Assembly (NCBI GenBank): GCA_020912385.1
Contig: CP087213.1
Location: forward strand, 682,001-746,000
Length of the DNA stretch: 64,000 nt
Direction: 5' to 3'
From: Neofusicoccum parvum
Lineage: Eukaryota; Ascomycota; Dothideomycetes; Botryosphaeriales; Botryosphaeriaceae
Shown here: piece after piece, positions 1-11,927 of the stretch
Numbering within the stretch: position 1 is the first letter of the stretch
Layout: each line of letters opens with the position of its first letter
Notes under the pieces: generated by a model
Database searches by the model: none
What the model was told of the DNA's origin: nothing
What the model saw: only the letters and a program-made list of their open reading frames with translations
Position numbers and translations under genes: made by a program

Positions 1-1066
1 GAAGTCCTTCTGGAATGGCGGCGACAGCCAACGAAACTCCAATCGTGAAGAGATCCAAGAAGGCCCAGCCCCGCCACAAGCCAACAAGCATGATGAACGC
101 GATGACGCCGAATGACATATAGCTCAGATCCTTCCCAAGGCGGTCCATCGACAGCTGCAGTGGAGTCCGAGGGCTCTCGATTTCTTGCAGCGAAGCCGAG
201 ATGGCTCCAAATTCCGTGTTGGCGCCGGTCCCAATGACGATGCCCTGGCCATAGCCAGAACGAACAAGAGTGCCCATGAACGCGATGTTGATCTGGTCGT
301 TCAAACGGATATCCGCTCCGACCGTGCCGGTAGCCGGAGAAGCGTAAAACGGAGCCTGCGACGCGGATGAAGTAAAACCATTGCTGCGCGACACTTTGTC
401 GAGAGTATCTGGCCTCTTCGAAACAGGCTCGTTTTCTCCGGTCAGGTTCGATTCGTCGATTGACAGGTCGGCAGCGTGAGTGATGCGGATGTCTGCAGGG
501 ATTCGGTCGCCGGTATGGAACAGCACCAGGTCTCCCGGAACTAGCTGACTGGCCGATATGGCCATCGATGCACCCTCTGCAGCCTCGAGAGCGGGAATAG
601 TATCCTCCACAGCACCCGCCGGAATGCTAGCGGAACCATTTTCCTGACCGATGCGCGGCGAAGCTCCGCGCGGGCTGTTGGTATTGGGAAAGTTGCTCCG
701 GATAACGTGTGCAGAATGCGGGACCAGCTGGTTTAGGGCTTCCAAAGACTTCTCGGACCGGTATTCCTGCACAAAGCCAACGGAGACGACGATGGTTACG
801 GCGGCGGCAATGCTTATGGCGTCGTCGTAGTTGCCCATGATCAAGGACACACCAGCCGAACCCAGCAACAAAAGTATGAGCGTCTCCTGGAACTGCTTGA
901 GAAAGCGCAGCCAAAGGGGCTCGGGCTCTTCGTGGGGAAGTTCGTTGAGGCCATGGTCGTGGATGCGCGCTGACGCTTCTGACGGCGAAAGGCCAGATTT
1001 CAAGGAGGTTGCGAGTTGGGCGGCAGTGTCATCGGCAGACAGGACAGAATAGGAGGAGGTGATGGA
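1..1066 (-). CDS. pmr1: Pmr1-type Ca2+/Mn2+ P-type ATPase, N-terminal part (cut by window)
   Basis: The product is a secretory-pathway P-type ATPase that pumps Ca2+ and Mn2+ into the Golgi. The minus strand is open from base 1066 to base 1, about 355 codons. In order it shows the cation-ATPase N-terminal domain ([19 protein letters not shown]), a first membrane pair ([28 protein letters not shown]), the actuator domain with DESNLTGE, and membrane helices ending in AAIPEGL, the PEGL ion-site motif of helix M4. The phosphorylation site, nucleotide-binding domain and C-terminal helices lie beyond base 1. No in-frame ATG precedes the domain before a stop codon. Base 1066 is therefore read as the first base after an intron acceptor (branch-like GCTAAT, then CCAG), and the start codon is in an upstream exon that I could not fix. 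The Pmr1/SPCA assignment over other Ca pumps rests on the short N-terminus and the PEGL context. Confidence 0.87.
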
Positions 1067-2178
1067 CTGGATACGGTGGCAGTCCCATTAGCATCAGGAG
1101 CACGGGAGTTGTCTCGTGGTGGAGGGAGAGGGTGGTACCGGCTGGTCGGGGTTGCGGCCTCTCCGCGAGGAGGGCCTGGAGCCCGGCGCAGAGCCTAGCT
1201 TAGGCGAAACCGGTCGCAGCGAGGCTGATTCATGGCTGGAGAAGAGTGGAAGCGCAGGCGAAGCTCCTCTTGACATGATTGCATGGCCGCCGCGCTGGGG
1301 CGACGGTGTACGAGCTGCGCTGGGCAAGAGACGCACCAGAGGCGCGGCCGCAGTGAGGAAGGGCGAATTGCAGTCTATCTTGACCGAGGTATCATGGGCG
1401 GCAGGAACGGCGGCGGTCCGGGGGCGGGACGCAAGGCGTGGTGGTGTCAAAGAAATGCTTAGCTGTCGAGGTGGTGAATCCAGAAATCGAGAACAGATCC
1501 CCCCGACGCATGCAGGCGGGCTAGCTCCATCCCGCCCACGCCTGGCCCCGGCGGCGTGGTACGTACCTGCTGGCGAAGCCCGCCCGGAATAGCTGTGCGC
1601 TGTCGCGACGCGCCGTATTTATTTGGTTTCTGGCAGCGTGCACGGCGGGGGCCGGAGCGACAGCCGCGCTGCAGCCGCTGCTCTCCCGCAGCATTGCGGT
1701 CTCCCACGGTTCCTTGCTTCGCAGTATCCCCAGGGCTCCGCTGCGCGCGGCCGGGGCGGCAGTCTTGGCGCGCGGATCGCGGGATGACATAAGGCGCTCC
1801 AGCCACAGGATTATTTGCTTGGGCAGGCATCCCAGCCGAGCGAGTGAGCTTGCGCTGCCTCTGCTCCCGCCGCGCGCGCACCACCACCACCCTCCATCCC
1901 ACCACCCCATCACCACCCGTGCGCACTCCGCCCGGAGCGCATTGCTTTGACCTGCTGAACTTGCTCCTGCTGCCTGCGCGCCTCCATTGCCCCTGCGACC
2001 CGACCTGCGCGACACGTGTTGCCCCTCGAACGCGCCCGGTCGCTGCGTTGCCTGGCGCGTCGCAACAACCACAACAACGCGGCGAGTAGCTGCCCGTCCG
2101 CCGGGGCCGCGCCACGAGCACCGGCCATAGCCACCGCCCCCTCCCCACCCCAAGACGCGCTCTGTCCGCCTCTCCACC
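1067..2178. other. Divergent 5' region of pmr1 and rad21
   Basis: This GC-rich stretch must hold the promoters of both diverging genes and the missing 5' coding exon of pmr1. A perfect minus-strand donor (CAG then GTACGT, intron starting at base 1566) is in phase with the acceptor at 1067, so an intron of 1067-1566 is possible. However, the exon upstream of it has no clearly convincing start codon. Long open frames on both strands here (for example 1459-2484 minus) look like GC-rich noise. Confidence 0.4.
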
Positions 2179-4094
2179 ATGTTCTACTCCGAGACTCTCC
2201 TGTCCAAGACCGGGCCCTTGGCTCGTGTCTGGCTCGCCGCCAACCTCGAGCGCAAGCTCTCCAAGAGCAACATCCTCCAGTCCAACATCGAGACCAGTGT
2301 CAGCGCTATTGTCGACCAGGGCCAGGCTCCAATGGCGCTGCGTCTGAGCGGCCAGCTCCTGCTCGGTGTCGTCAGGATCTACAGCAGGAAGGCCCGCTAC
2401 CTTCTCGACGACTGCAACGAGGCCCTCATGAAGATCAAGCTCGTATGGTTTCTGTACACGCCAGTTTACGACTCTGTCTAACATATCCGCAGGCTTTCCG
2501 TCCGGGCAACGTGGATCTTCCTGCCAACCAGGCCCAGGCCGTGAACCCGGCCTCGTTGACCCTTCCCGACGTTCTCACGGAGCTCGACTTGCTCGCCCCC
2601 ATGCCTGACCCTTCTCTCCTGCTCTCGCAGGAGCCGGAGATTGAGAAGGGCCGCCGAGACCCCACGCTGTTGGATCCGCCAAGCCAGTATTTACTAGATA
2701 CCCAGGAGCGCCAGTTTCAAGAGACCCTGCAGCTTGGCGATGATGACCTGTATCTGGACATTAGCGAAGGCCCGGATATCACCATGGACCGCAGTATTGA
2801 AGTCGGTCGTGATGCACCTCTTCCTAGGCCCGCGTCGGAGGAGGTTGCGCCCAGCCCCAAGCCCCTTGAAGACGATGGACTTGAACTCGATCTCGGTGAC
2901 GGCGAAGACACTTTCCTGCCCACCACCGACCTTGGACGTAGGCCCTCAATCGGAGATGACGACATTGCTATGGGCGGAATGGATGATGAACCTATCCTCG
3001 AAGACGAGCAGCCCCGCGCTCCCACCCCCGTTGAAGAGGATCAGGACGTTCAGCCACGCCGCCGTGAGAGCGCCTCTCCTCTTTCATCTGCCCGTTCCAG
3101 CGTCGCCCGGGAGCTTGAGGAGACGTTCCACTTCGACCAAGACTCTACGGCTATCGAGCCCGAGGAGGAATTCATCACGGCGCCTCAGCGCGTCAAACGC
3201 CGCAAAATTCTTCAGGCTGATGCGGACACCGAGTTCACACAGTCTCAATTCAAGGCTCAAATGAACGACCACACGAAAATCCTTAAGCAGCCCGAGTTCC
3301 TCCCCCGTGATCCGATGCTGCTTGCCCTCATGAACATGCAGAAGAGTGGAGGGTTCGTCTCCAGCATCCTCGGCGAAGGGCGTAGCCAAGGCTGGGCTCC
3401 CGAGCTCCGTGGTATTCTGTCTTTGGAGGTTGTTCGCCGCTCGGGAGAGTTGAAGCGCAAGCGCGGTGCCGTAGCTGCGATCGAGGGGATAGAGCAGGAC
3501 GAAGACGGCCGTGCCCCACAGCTTGAGATTCCCGAAGACTCTGGCTTCGACCTCAGCGCAGGAGCCGGCCTTGATGTTGGTGGTGATACTACCCTTAACA
3601 TTGCCCATGAGGAAGAACTCGGCAGCGTACCAGCACGCGAGCGCACCGCTTCTGTCGAACCGATTCCTGAGGATGATGATCCAGCAATGTCACCACTTCC
3701 GGGAGATAATTTCGACGACACAACAGCACCTCTGCTGCATCCTGCCGATGCTGGTCCAGTCTCCGTTGGCACGCGTCACGCTGTGCATATTCTTCGTGAG
3801 AAGTTCGGACCTGAGGCCGAGTCTTCCCCGGGTGCGCGCCAGAAGAACAGCGTCCTCTTCCAGGACATGCTTCCCGAGGCCACGACGAACAAGGCCGACG
3901 CCACCAAGATGTTCTTCGAGTGCCTCGTGCTGGCGACTAAAGACGCGGTCAAGGTGGAGCAGAAGACGGATGAGCTTGGCGCTCCAATTCGTGTACGCGC
4001 GAAGCGTGGCCTGTGGGGTGACTGGGCCGAGATGAGCGCAGGCGGCGAGATTGCCAACCAGAACCAGCCGCAGGAGATTGTTGCCGCCGCTTAG
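2179..4094 (+). CDS. rad21: Cohesin kleisin subunit Rad21/Scc1/Mcd1
   Basis: The product is the kleisin that closes the cohesin ring between Smc1 and Smc3 and is cut by separase at anaphase. Exons are 2179-2442 and 2493-4094, with a 50-base intron (GTATGG...CCGCAG, phase 0); the protein is 621 residues. The N-terminal Rad21/Rec8 domain (MFYSETLLSKTGPLARVWL onward, about residues 1-105) binds the Smc3 neck. The acidic, proline-rich middle carries a separase consensus, SIEVGR, at residues 189-194 and a weaker EIEKGR at 137-142. The C-terminal winged helix (about residues 515-605, including KMFFECLVLATKDAV) binds the Smc1 head. Mitotic Rad21 fits better than meiotic Rec8 because of the canonical separase site and the overall length, but I could not compare it with a paralogue. 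The ATG at 2179 starts exactly at the family N-terminus. Confidence 0.95.
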
Positions 4095-7000
4095 GTGCGC
4101 GCCGTGACATTCTTGATGCACTGATATTTAAAATCTCTTCCTGTACTGCGTGGCGTCTCGGAGCAAAGTGGGCTTTCGAGAACCCCACTCCCGTCCTCTA
4201 CTTTCTTCTGGATATCAGGTCCCTTGATTGGGGCCCTAACGGCGATGTATGGAAATGGGAAAACACGGCGTCTTTGGTTGGTGGACATTTTCGAATTTGG
4301 GGTACCATTCTTATCACTTTTTTGGGGACACGGATTTTTGAGGCTATGCGTTGGGCATGATGAAATTTTTCTTTTCTTCTCTTCATACCCTGCTTTCCCT
4401 ATTGAGGTTCTGGATGGGGGAAACATTGTATGATCAGGACGAGTTGAAAGTGGTTGGGAATGCCTGAACGACGGCCGCAGCCTGGGTAGGTAGTCTGCTG
4501 AATGCAAAGAAACAATACATAAAACTCCTGGAGATGGTTCCGTGCTCCGTGGTGCACAAGCTTTTTGGGCGCAAACGTTTGCTGGAACAGATAGAGTTCA
4601 CTGCGCCTTGGCAACCGTGCAGGCAGCCCGCTCCTTCCGGTATGGGTTTGCGAGCCGCGCTTAATGGCACATCGTGGCTTGCAGCTTATCGGCTCATCGC
4701 TTTGCCCATTACTCACTTGCCCTTTTGTTCGAAGGTCGATCCGATCTCACGCCTGGCCACTTCGTATCTGCGCTTCCCGCGAGTGCTTCCGCCGTCTAGA
4801 CTCGCGCGCCCTCATTACTCGCTCTTGCCGTGCCACAGCATACATGTCGCACCCAAGATCATGACCGACCATCTGACCAGAATCACCGCTAGGAATACCA
4901 ATGCTCGCTAACGAGATTCTAGCCGCGCCGTCGTGCTCTCCCTGCAGACGCCCCCCAAAAAAAAGGAAGAGAAGAAGGAAAAAAGCAAAACCATCCCACC
5001 GGGATGACAGCGCAGCGGCAGCCGCCTTTCACCGGAACTTTATCCCGAGATCCCCGAACCACGCCCACATGCAAAGCGCCGATTCAATCTTCAGGAACAA
5101 CTGCCCGCCTCCGCTATCCTTGAGTCTTGTACCGCCGCCTGCGAGTTTGAGTTTACGCGTGGAGACTGGGGTCGGCACGATGCAGCCGACCTCCTACAGG
5201 AGACGAGTTTCGTGGGCAGCGGCTCTTGGAAGTCTAGATTGGTAGAGACGGGTGTTGAGAAGAAGCATTCAGTCGTTCGGGGTCAGTGAAGGTGGATTGG
5301 GATAAAGAGCGCGCAATGGGATGTGTTGGGAATAATTGATACAAGAAAAGATCCGTTGGACTCACCAGGATACTTTTATAAGTCCATTATCAGAAAGACA
5401 TGTGAAAGTATAGATCGGTCTTTGTGTGAAATCGATTGATGAGTTCAAACTGTCATGAATGCTGGTCCGGGCCTGTGCGGGTCCACGCTGCGGAAAGATT
5501 CTCGTAGTTGTTTTATGTAAATGTATGTAGCGCGCTGGTACTGTCTCTGGACATGTATGTATCTGCACCACGACCCTTGACTACAATGTCTCTCCCCCGT
5601 CTGCCCCGCGCTCGTACGATGCATGACAAAAGACAGACTCTGGAAATGCGGCACATATAACCCTTCGCTTTTACCGAGACCCAGGTCCCTTGTCTTCTCC
5701 GTCTTTCCCCGGGATCATATCATCGTTCGACTGCGGGATGCAGTTACCCGTAAATCAAAGCCCCATCCAAGAGAAGCCTGCAGGCTTACTACTTCAAGCG
5801 CGCGCTGCATGCAGGAAGAGCGCAAGAAGTGCCTCTTTGCGCCAATGACCGTGTCCTTATTATGCAAATATTTTGCCCTGCTTCTATTGCACCCTCTTGC
5901 GCTCGATGCGCTTTTAAACTTTCTTTCTGCTTTACTCCCCGCTACCCGAGAATAAGCGGTTGAACAAACCAGGTCTGGCCATGGTCGCGAGATCGTTGCC
6001 CTTTTTCTTGTCCGCCTCTTCTCTTTGGCTCGGAAGTTTGCAAAGCTTACCTTCCGGTGCTGCGGGGAGCGCTGGAAAAGGGAAAAACCACTCCCTGCCT
6101 TTCCCTTCTCCACGGGTCACCACCGGGTTCTTGGCCACTAGGATGTTTGTGGGGAATGGACACGAGAGACCGGGGAGACGAGAGGGGGAGAGGCTATAGA
6201 ATGCCATGGATAGCGGGGCTCCGTGGGGTGTAGGGGTTTGGAGTACGTCACTACCTCCGCCAACACTCTCTGTTCCACCTGCAGCTGGGAACCAAGACGT
6301 CCATCTCCAATTTTCTTACGACGTTGGTAGCAGGCAAGTATGACATCAACGGCCGAATAGGAGATGGTGTAACAGACGCAATAGTTGGAAGATCTTGTAA
6401 GACGGAGATACATGTGAAATGGAGAAAAAGACGCGGCTGATCTCATGCAGTGAGCCGTCAGACCTGTAGTGCAACATACTAGCAACTTCGGGGCTGCGCA
6501 AAACACCATACGTCCGGCCCGGGACAGACGTGTCGTTGCAGGTGGCCGGCCAGCCCTGGATAAAGTAGGTCGGCACGTTCGGGCTTAGACAGAAAGTTTA
6601 GATGGTAGCACGACATGTGCGCACGGATTTCTGGGAGGGGAGGAAGCCAGGGACTGACGACAATCCCCGGGCGAGGCCGCTCTGGAAAGGCACGCGGATC
6701 GACGATCTGGCTGGCGGATGCGAGAGGGTGTGTGGGAAAGGGCAGCAATCAAGTGCGCGCGCCGCAGCAGCCGGTTGCCCGTCCGGCAATGCGGGCACAC
6801 AGGCAGCGGGAAAACAGCGCGCGAGCACCACCTCATCGCATGCTGCTTGGCCCTTATCGTGGGCCAACGGTGACGCTTCTCTTGCGGCCCATCCACTCGC
6901 TGGCCGTCCACCATTCCAGCCAATCGCCAGCATGACGTTACGACGCCGATCCAGCCGCTCGCCCTTGTTTGCTCCCCGCCCTATTTCTGTTGAACCGCCG

Positions 7001-9001
7001 CATGTTAAGAGGCTTTTCTTCAGGGTCCAGAAATAAGCTCGCCACCGGCGCCGCGTGGGTGGGCGCCACGGGGCGGAGAGCAGCACAGCAGCGTCGGCTC
7101 GACGTTGGCCTCTCTTGCGTTAGCGAGGGCAGCCGTTTTGTTGTCCTCGGGCCCGCCATGATGTTGAGCTCCGCGTCCGCGTCGCCTCGCCTGCCGCAGG
7201 GCTCCAATGGCCCGGGGTTCCCTGGCGGCCGACGGAACGGGATGGGCGGGATCAGCCTGGGATCGTCGAGCCGCGAGCGATGCGATGGACCGCTGGCGTC
7301 TCGTTGCATATCACACGTTCAGTGCTGCTGCTGCACGCACGTGAAAAGTCACCGCCCGGCCGCCGCAACAAGGGATGGTACATGCAACCCCGAGACATAA
7401 GACTGAGGAATTAAGTGGGGGAGGGCGGCCGGGGGGTGCTCGCCGCCGCGGGCCACGGGGAACGGCGACAGGCCGGGGCTTGGGTTGGCTGAGGTGGACG
7501 AGAGGCGGCGGCTGCTGCTGCGGCGGCGTAGCAGATGCTGCATGCCTGATTGATAATTGCTGGCTGGGCCCCAATGGCGGGCGGGACGAGCTGCAGCCTG
7601 GATGGATCCGCGGACCGGCGACGAAGAGACAGCAGAGCACGGCGAGGCAACGGCCGTCCAGCGCGTGTGCGCTGGCTGCGAGCCGGACCTGTCGTGGCGC
7701 CGCTTGCCGCTGCATGACTGCACGCTGCTGCTCCGGCCTGCTGCTGTCCACGCGCGCGTGTGAGCGCGTTCGCAGCAGCGTTTGGCTTTGGCATTGACTT
7801 CTCTAATTTTAACAGACTTCGGCGGCACCCAGCCGCGCCGGCGTGGAGAAGGCCATTGCTGCCAGCGCCGGAGCAGATCTCGCTCTCGGCCTGGCACGCT
7901 GTGCGAGACGACGATGTCTGCTGCAGAGTGGAGCAGCGCGCAGGGGCAGGGAAGCAGCCTCGTGCCGTCGCCGTCACCGTCGCGAGATTCACGAGCTCAC
8001 GGACGAATTCACATGTCAGCCAGCGCGCGCACGCGCAACGGGCAACGACTTCTGCGCGCCCGTCGCCACGGGCCGCCCAGCCAGGAGCCGGCCCAGCAAA
8101 CCCACTCCTCGACGTGCGCCATGATATGCAATCTGCATCCTGCCTCGTTCCCTCCGGGCGGGAAGCGCAGCAGGCTCAGCCCCCGGACGCCGCTGGCGCA
8201 GACACGCACCATCGCCGGCGCGGCTGGCGCAGCGGTGCGGGCGCGGATGCTGGGGACTGCTGGCGGGCAGAACCCCATTGTCGGTGCCGCGCCGAGGGGC
8301 GCCGGCAGCCATGCGCCCCAGTGCCTTGTGAGGAGGGTGAGCTGATGGGCGCTGAGTGACATGAGACCCGCGAGACCCGTGAGACCTTGCACCGCACCGG
8401 GCCGCTACACGGCGCCGGACGCGCGCGAGAAATTTGCCCGCGGGCATTAACGGAGCTGCTGTATGCCTGGGCTCGAGGGATTGCGCGAGGGCGTCGCTAG
8501 CAGCAGCTGTCGACGCCGAGCGCTGCGGCGGAGCAGCTGCCGCTTGAGAAAACGCGCTCTCGACATTTGCGTCTGCAAAGGCGAAGGCCGCGCTGGCTGG
8601 CTCACGCCGGCATCACGCTCCCGCCTTGCGCCGGGCGTGGGATTGGCCGGGCGCGCGGCAGGGCTGGGATGGTGAGCAGCAGCAGCACGCTCACGGGCAG
8701 GTCGACATCGGGGCATGCAGGCGTCGAGGAGGGATGAGTGGGCCGGAAACGTCGCCCTGGCGCGCCTTATCGCTGGTCGCTTGGGGATGATATGGGGCGC
8801 GCTCATACGTAACGCGTCCGTGCGCATTCACATGTGAAAAGCACTCCGTCCCCAAGCCTGCGCGAGCCCGTCGTGCAAGCTTTCGACCATTTCTCTGTCC
8901 ACCATCACCCAACTCTCCCGCTGCCACGCTGCCCCTTTCTCCAGCTCGAACAGCATTCAGCCGTCGTCCGCGCTCCTGCCGTGCCTCCCGCGATAACCGC
9001 T
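4095..9001. other. Gene-poor intergenic stretch between rad21 and cap20
   Basis: No convincing gene is visible over about 4.9 kb. The first few hundred bases are the rad21 3' region. From about 6.6 to 9.0 kb the sequence is GC-rich with CTG/GCG-type repeats, so long open frames appear on both strands at once; none has recognisable family motifs, clear splice structure or a preferred strand. The last part probably holds the cap20 promoter. Confidence 0.5.
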
Positions 9002-9069
9002 GTGAGTACTCGAATTGCGGAATGTGCTCGCCATTCCAGAAAACTGACGATCCTGTCTGTCGCTGCCAG
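9002..9069 (+). other. Candidate first 5'UTR intron of cap20
   Basis: A donor GTGAGT at 9002, a branch-like AACTGAC and an acceptor GCCAG ending at 9069 outline a 68-base intron upstream of the cap20 start codon. It is inferred from splice signals only. Confidence 0.45.
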
Positions 9070-9141
9070 ATATCTGTCGAGTCGCTGCCGCCTGCCGCTA
9101 GCACAGTGACTGCTGCTGCCTCTGCCCTCGTCCGCCGCTCG

Positions 9142-9250
9142 GTACGTCTGTCGCTGTGGCAATCGCTGCGCCCGCCCGCTCGACCTCGTCGCCGCCGTGC
9201 AGCCAGCTACCCCTCCTTGCCAGCTCAGCGACTAACAGCGCACCGCGCAG
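9142..9250 (+). other. Candidate second 5'UTR intron of cap20
   Basis: A donor GTACGT at 9142, a branch-like GACTAAC near 9230 and an acceptor GCGCAG ending at 9250 outline a 109-base intron that ends 7 bases before the ATG at 9258. If real, it rules out the upstream in-frame ATG at 9156, which would lie inside it. Confidence 0.55.
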
Positions 9251-9257
9251 AAATCCT

Positions 9258-9909
9258 ATGCCCCACGCCGAAAACACCGCAAAAATGGGCGAGCCCTTGA
9301 CCAACGGCGAGAAGGCCTCCTCGCACTTCGTCTCTGTAAGCGCGCCCTCACGGCTCGCCGTCCACCTTGAACACACCGCTATGACTTGGCAGAACGCGGC
9401 TAACAGAGCCAACACAGCACATCTGGTCGTACCCGGTAGTCGCGGATCTCGTCGACACCTACAAGTCGAACCCGTACGGCCAGAAGTCGCTGGATCTGAG
9501 CTACGCCGCCTACGACCGCTTTGGCAAGCCCATTGTGCCCTACCTGTCCAAGCCCTACGGCTACGTCGCACCATACGTCCAGCGCGCAGACAGCCTGGGA
9601 GACAAGGGCCTCAGTGAGGTTGACAAGCGTTTCCCCATCGTCAAGGAGAAGACATCGACCATCAAGGGCAAGGTCGTTGACGTCGCCTACCTCCCGGTGG
9701 CCCTCGCCGGCCAGGGCAAGGAATACCTGTTCAGCACGTACAACGACGAGTACCAGAAGACGGGCGGCAATGGCATCATCACTACCGCCAAGGCCGTCAT
9801 CAGCACCGAGCTCAAGATCACGGCCGACGTGCTGCAGCTGATTGCGGATTACCTGGGTCCCAAGAAGGAAGAGGCAAAGAAGTATGTGCAGGAGAAGGCG
9901 AACAACTAA
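9258..9909 (+). CDS. cap20: Cap20/perilipin-like lipid-droplet protein
   Basis: The product resembles Cap20 of Colletotrichum and the fungal perilipin-type proteins that coat lipid droplets and are linked to lipid storage and appressorium function in plant pathogens. Exons are 9258-9335 and 9418-9909 (82-base intron, GTAAGC...ACACAG, phase 0), giving 189 residues. Recognisable family blocks are SYPVV, SNPYGQKSL, KPYGYVAPYV and ADSLGDKGL, followed by a helical C-terminal part. No signal peptide or membrane span is seen, as expected for a droplet-coat protein. A second ATG at 9285 would shorten the product by nine residues and has an equally good context. Two candidate 5'UTR introns lie just upstream. 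Pathogenicity should not be assumed, because perilipin homologues also occur in saprobes. Confidence 0.85.
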
Positions 9910-11927
9910 GCCTGTTTGAGTCGTGTTGAGAGAGAGCCCAGATGCGATAGAGTGCATCTACTTGTTTCAACGCGATTGGGGGGATAGCACCTGGGTGGCG
10001 CTGCTTGCTTGGTTAGGTTGAGTCGGGCGCCCGCCCCGCGATGGCGTCACTCACCCTTTCCTTGCCTTCACGAGCTCCCAGCTGCCTCTCCCTCCCCACC
10101 ATTCGCACGCAACCCACACACATCACAACCTTTTCATTGGCCAGCTTAACCTTCCAAGAGCCCCTCCCTTCTCCGCAATCACCCCATTGGCTGCGATGCG
10201 TCCGCTCACACACGCAGACTGATCCCCCCTCCCTTTGCTCTCTCCTTGCTACCTTTTTTGTGTGCGTACGGAATTCTTGATACTCAAATGTCTTGGTCTT
10301 CGTGGGTTTCTTCTGGGGGTTGCAGGGGATGGCAGATGAGCATGCTGCATGTTGCATTACTCTCTTAGGCTTTTAGTCCGCCTTTCTACTTTTACTGCTG
10401 TTGATTGTACCGTATTACGGCCGCGCGCGGATTAATAGACTTTTTTTTCTATCTTGTCTGCGGCATCGCCTTTTGCTTTCTCATCGGTCTTCTTGGGTTC
10501 ATCATCGCGACTTTTTGTTGTTATTGATGGGGACCTGTCGGGGCTTTCTTGCGTGCACACAATGTTTGAGTGAAAATGTGGAGAAAACCTTCCTGGGCTC
10601 TGTGACCTGAGTCGTGCGTGCTAGCGCGGGTAGGGTGTGCGGGCGGGCGGGCTGGCGATAAGAGACAGAGGAAATGGCTGGGGGTCCGAAGCGGATGATG
10701 ATCCGATGTGATTTGCCTCTTTAATTACCGGATCGGTTCTCAATCGTCCTTTTGAATTTTATTTTTTTTGGTACATGAGGTGAGCGAAAAGGTTGCTCTG
10801 TGCTAAACAAAACGCCGGAGAAGAAAAAGACGTGGGACAGCAAGACGGGCTGTGCGGGCTACTCTAGGGGAGATACTATCGCTTTTCTTGATCTGACGAA
10901 TATATGACGAGCTTGCGGGTGAAGATCTCAGACTTTGCCTTTCTTAGTGTTCGGTATCGGTGCTTGTAGGGAGGGGTTTTCGAGACAAGCATGCAGAGCA
11001 TCTCTTATGGTTGGTGGTGATCGAAGCTTGTGGACGCATTCCTCGACCTTCGTCGCCTCCTTGGTTCGTATACCTGGAAGAAAAGGGAAGGCTCCAGGTC
11101 GCGTGGGCGGAGTGCGCATGAGGATCACGCCTGGACGGCAATTTGTCTCTGACATAGTAGTGGACGATTCAGCAGTGCGCATCTGACTTGCCTCGAGCTG
11201 ACCGCCGTGAGGTGATGTGGTGTGAGTGGGCGAGACGCGCGATACGGGCGGACCGAAGAAAGAGCTGTGGGCGACGCTGATGCAGAAGAGACCTAGGTGA
11301 GTATGCGATCGACGAAGAGTGATGCTCGCGGTGCATATCTCGCGCTTGGGTGGAAAGTGGAACACTGGGTGCAATTCTGGGCGACGGGATCTGTGTGCGA
11401 GCGAGTCATCGTGGTGGGAATTGTGGCTGCCGTGATTCGTCTTTTCCGGCAATCTGTACCTGCGCATCGAGAAAAGATGTGACGGGACCTCGGGGCGGGA
11501 GCTCTCCAAAAAGTTCATAACCTAGATTGTCAGCATCCCTCACAGAGTTTGGCCAATTTCGCGGGGTTTTAGTCGGCGCTTGCAATATTCAGAGCACCTC
11601 AAGAAAAGCCTTTTCCTTGGAAGTTTGACGGCAGCAAGCTTTTTTTTCATTCCGAGTAGACTGTCGCAAAGTCTATGAAAAGCTCAAGGTGACTTTGGCA
11701 CAGAAAACGCCCCATTGTTCTTCCATGCCTTCTTCCCCTCCACCCATTATTCATAGGTCCCGTATATCCGACAATCACGGCTAGTGTAGGATGTTGCGGG
11801 TGATGGAGCCTATGCAGTATGGGAATTTCGATTGTTTTTTGAAATCCAGCTACATCTTTTTGACGCCGGATCATTCAAGAAAGCCGTGTCCCACCGCAAT
11901 GCCACAAATCCGAGAGAAACGAGACGC
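9910..11927. other. Intergenic region between convergent cap20 and rpl27
   Basis: This region holds the 3' flanks of two convergent genes. A pyrimidine-rich block at about 10.03-10.26 kb with two ATTGG boxes looks promoter-like, but no gene follows it. The longest open frame (10928-11518, minus) has no family features. I see nothing else of note. Confidence 0.4.

Noticed and set aside
1459..2484. Minus-strand 341-codon frame overlapping the rad21 start
   Set aside because: Low-complexity, no conserved blocks, and antisense to the well-supported rad21 first exon.
10928..11518. Minus-strand 196-codon open frame
   Set aside because: No domain, no splice support, His/Ser/Arg-rich composition; most likely chance in the cap20-rpl27 gap.
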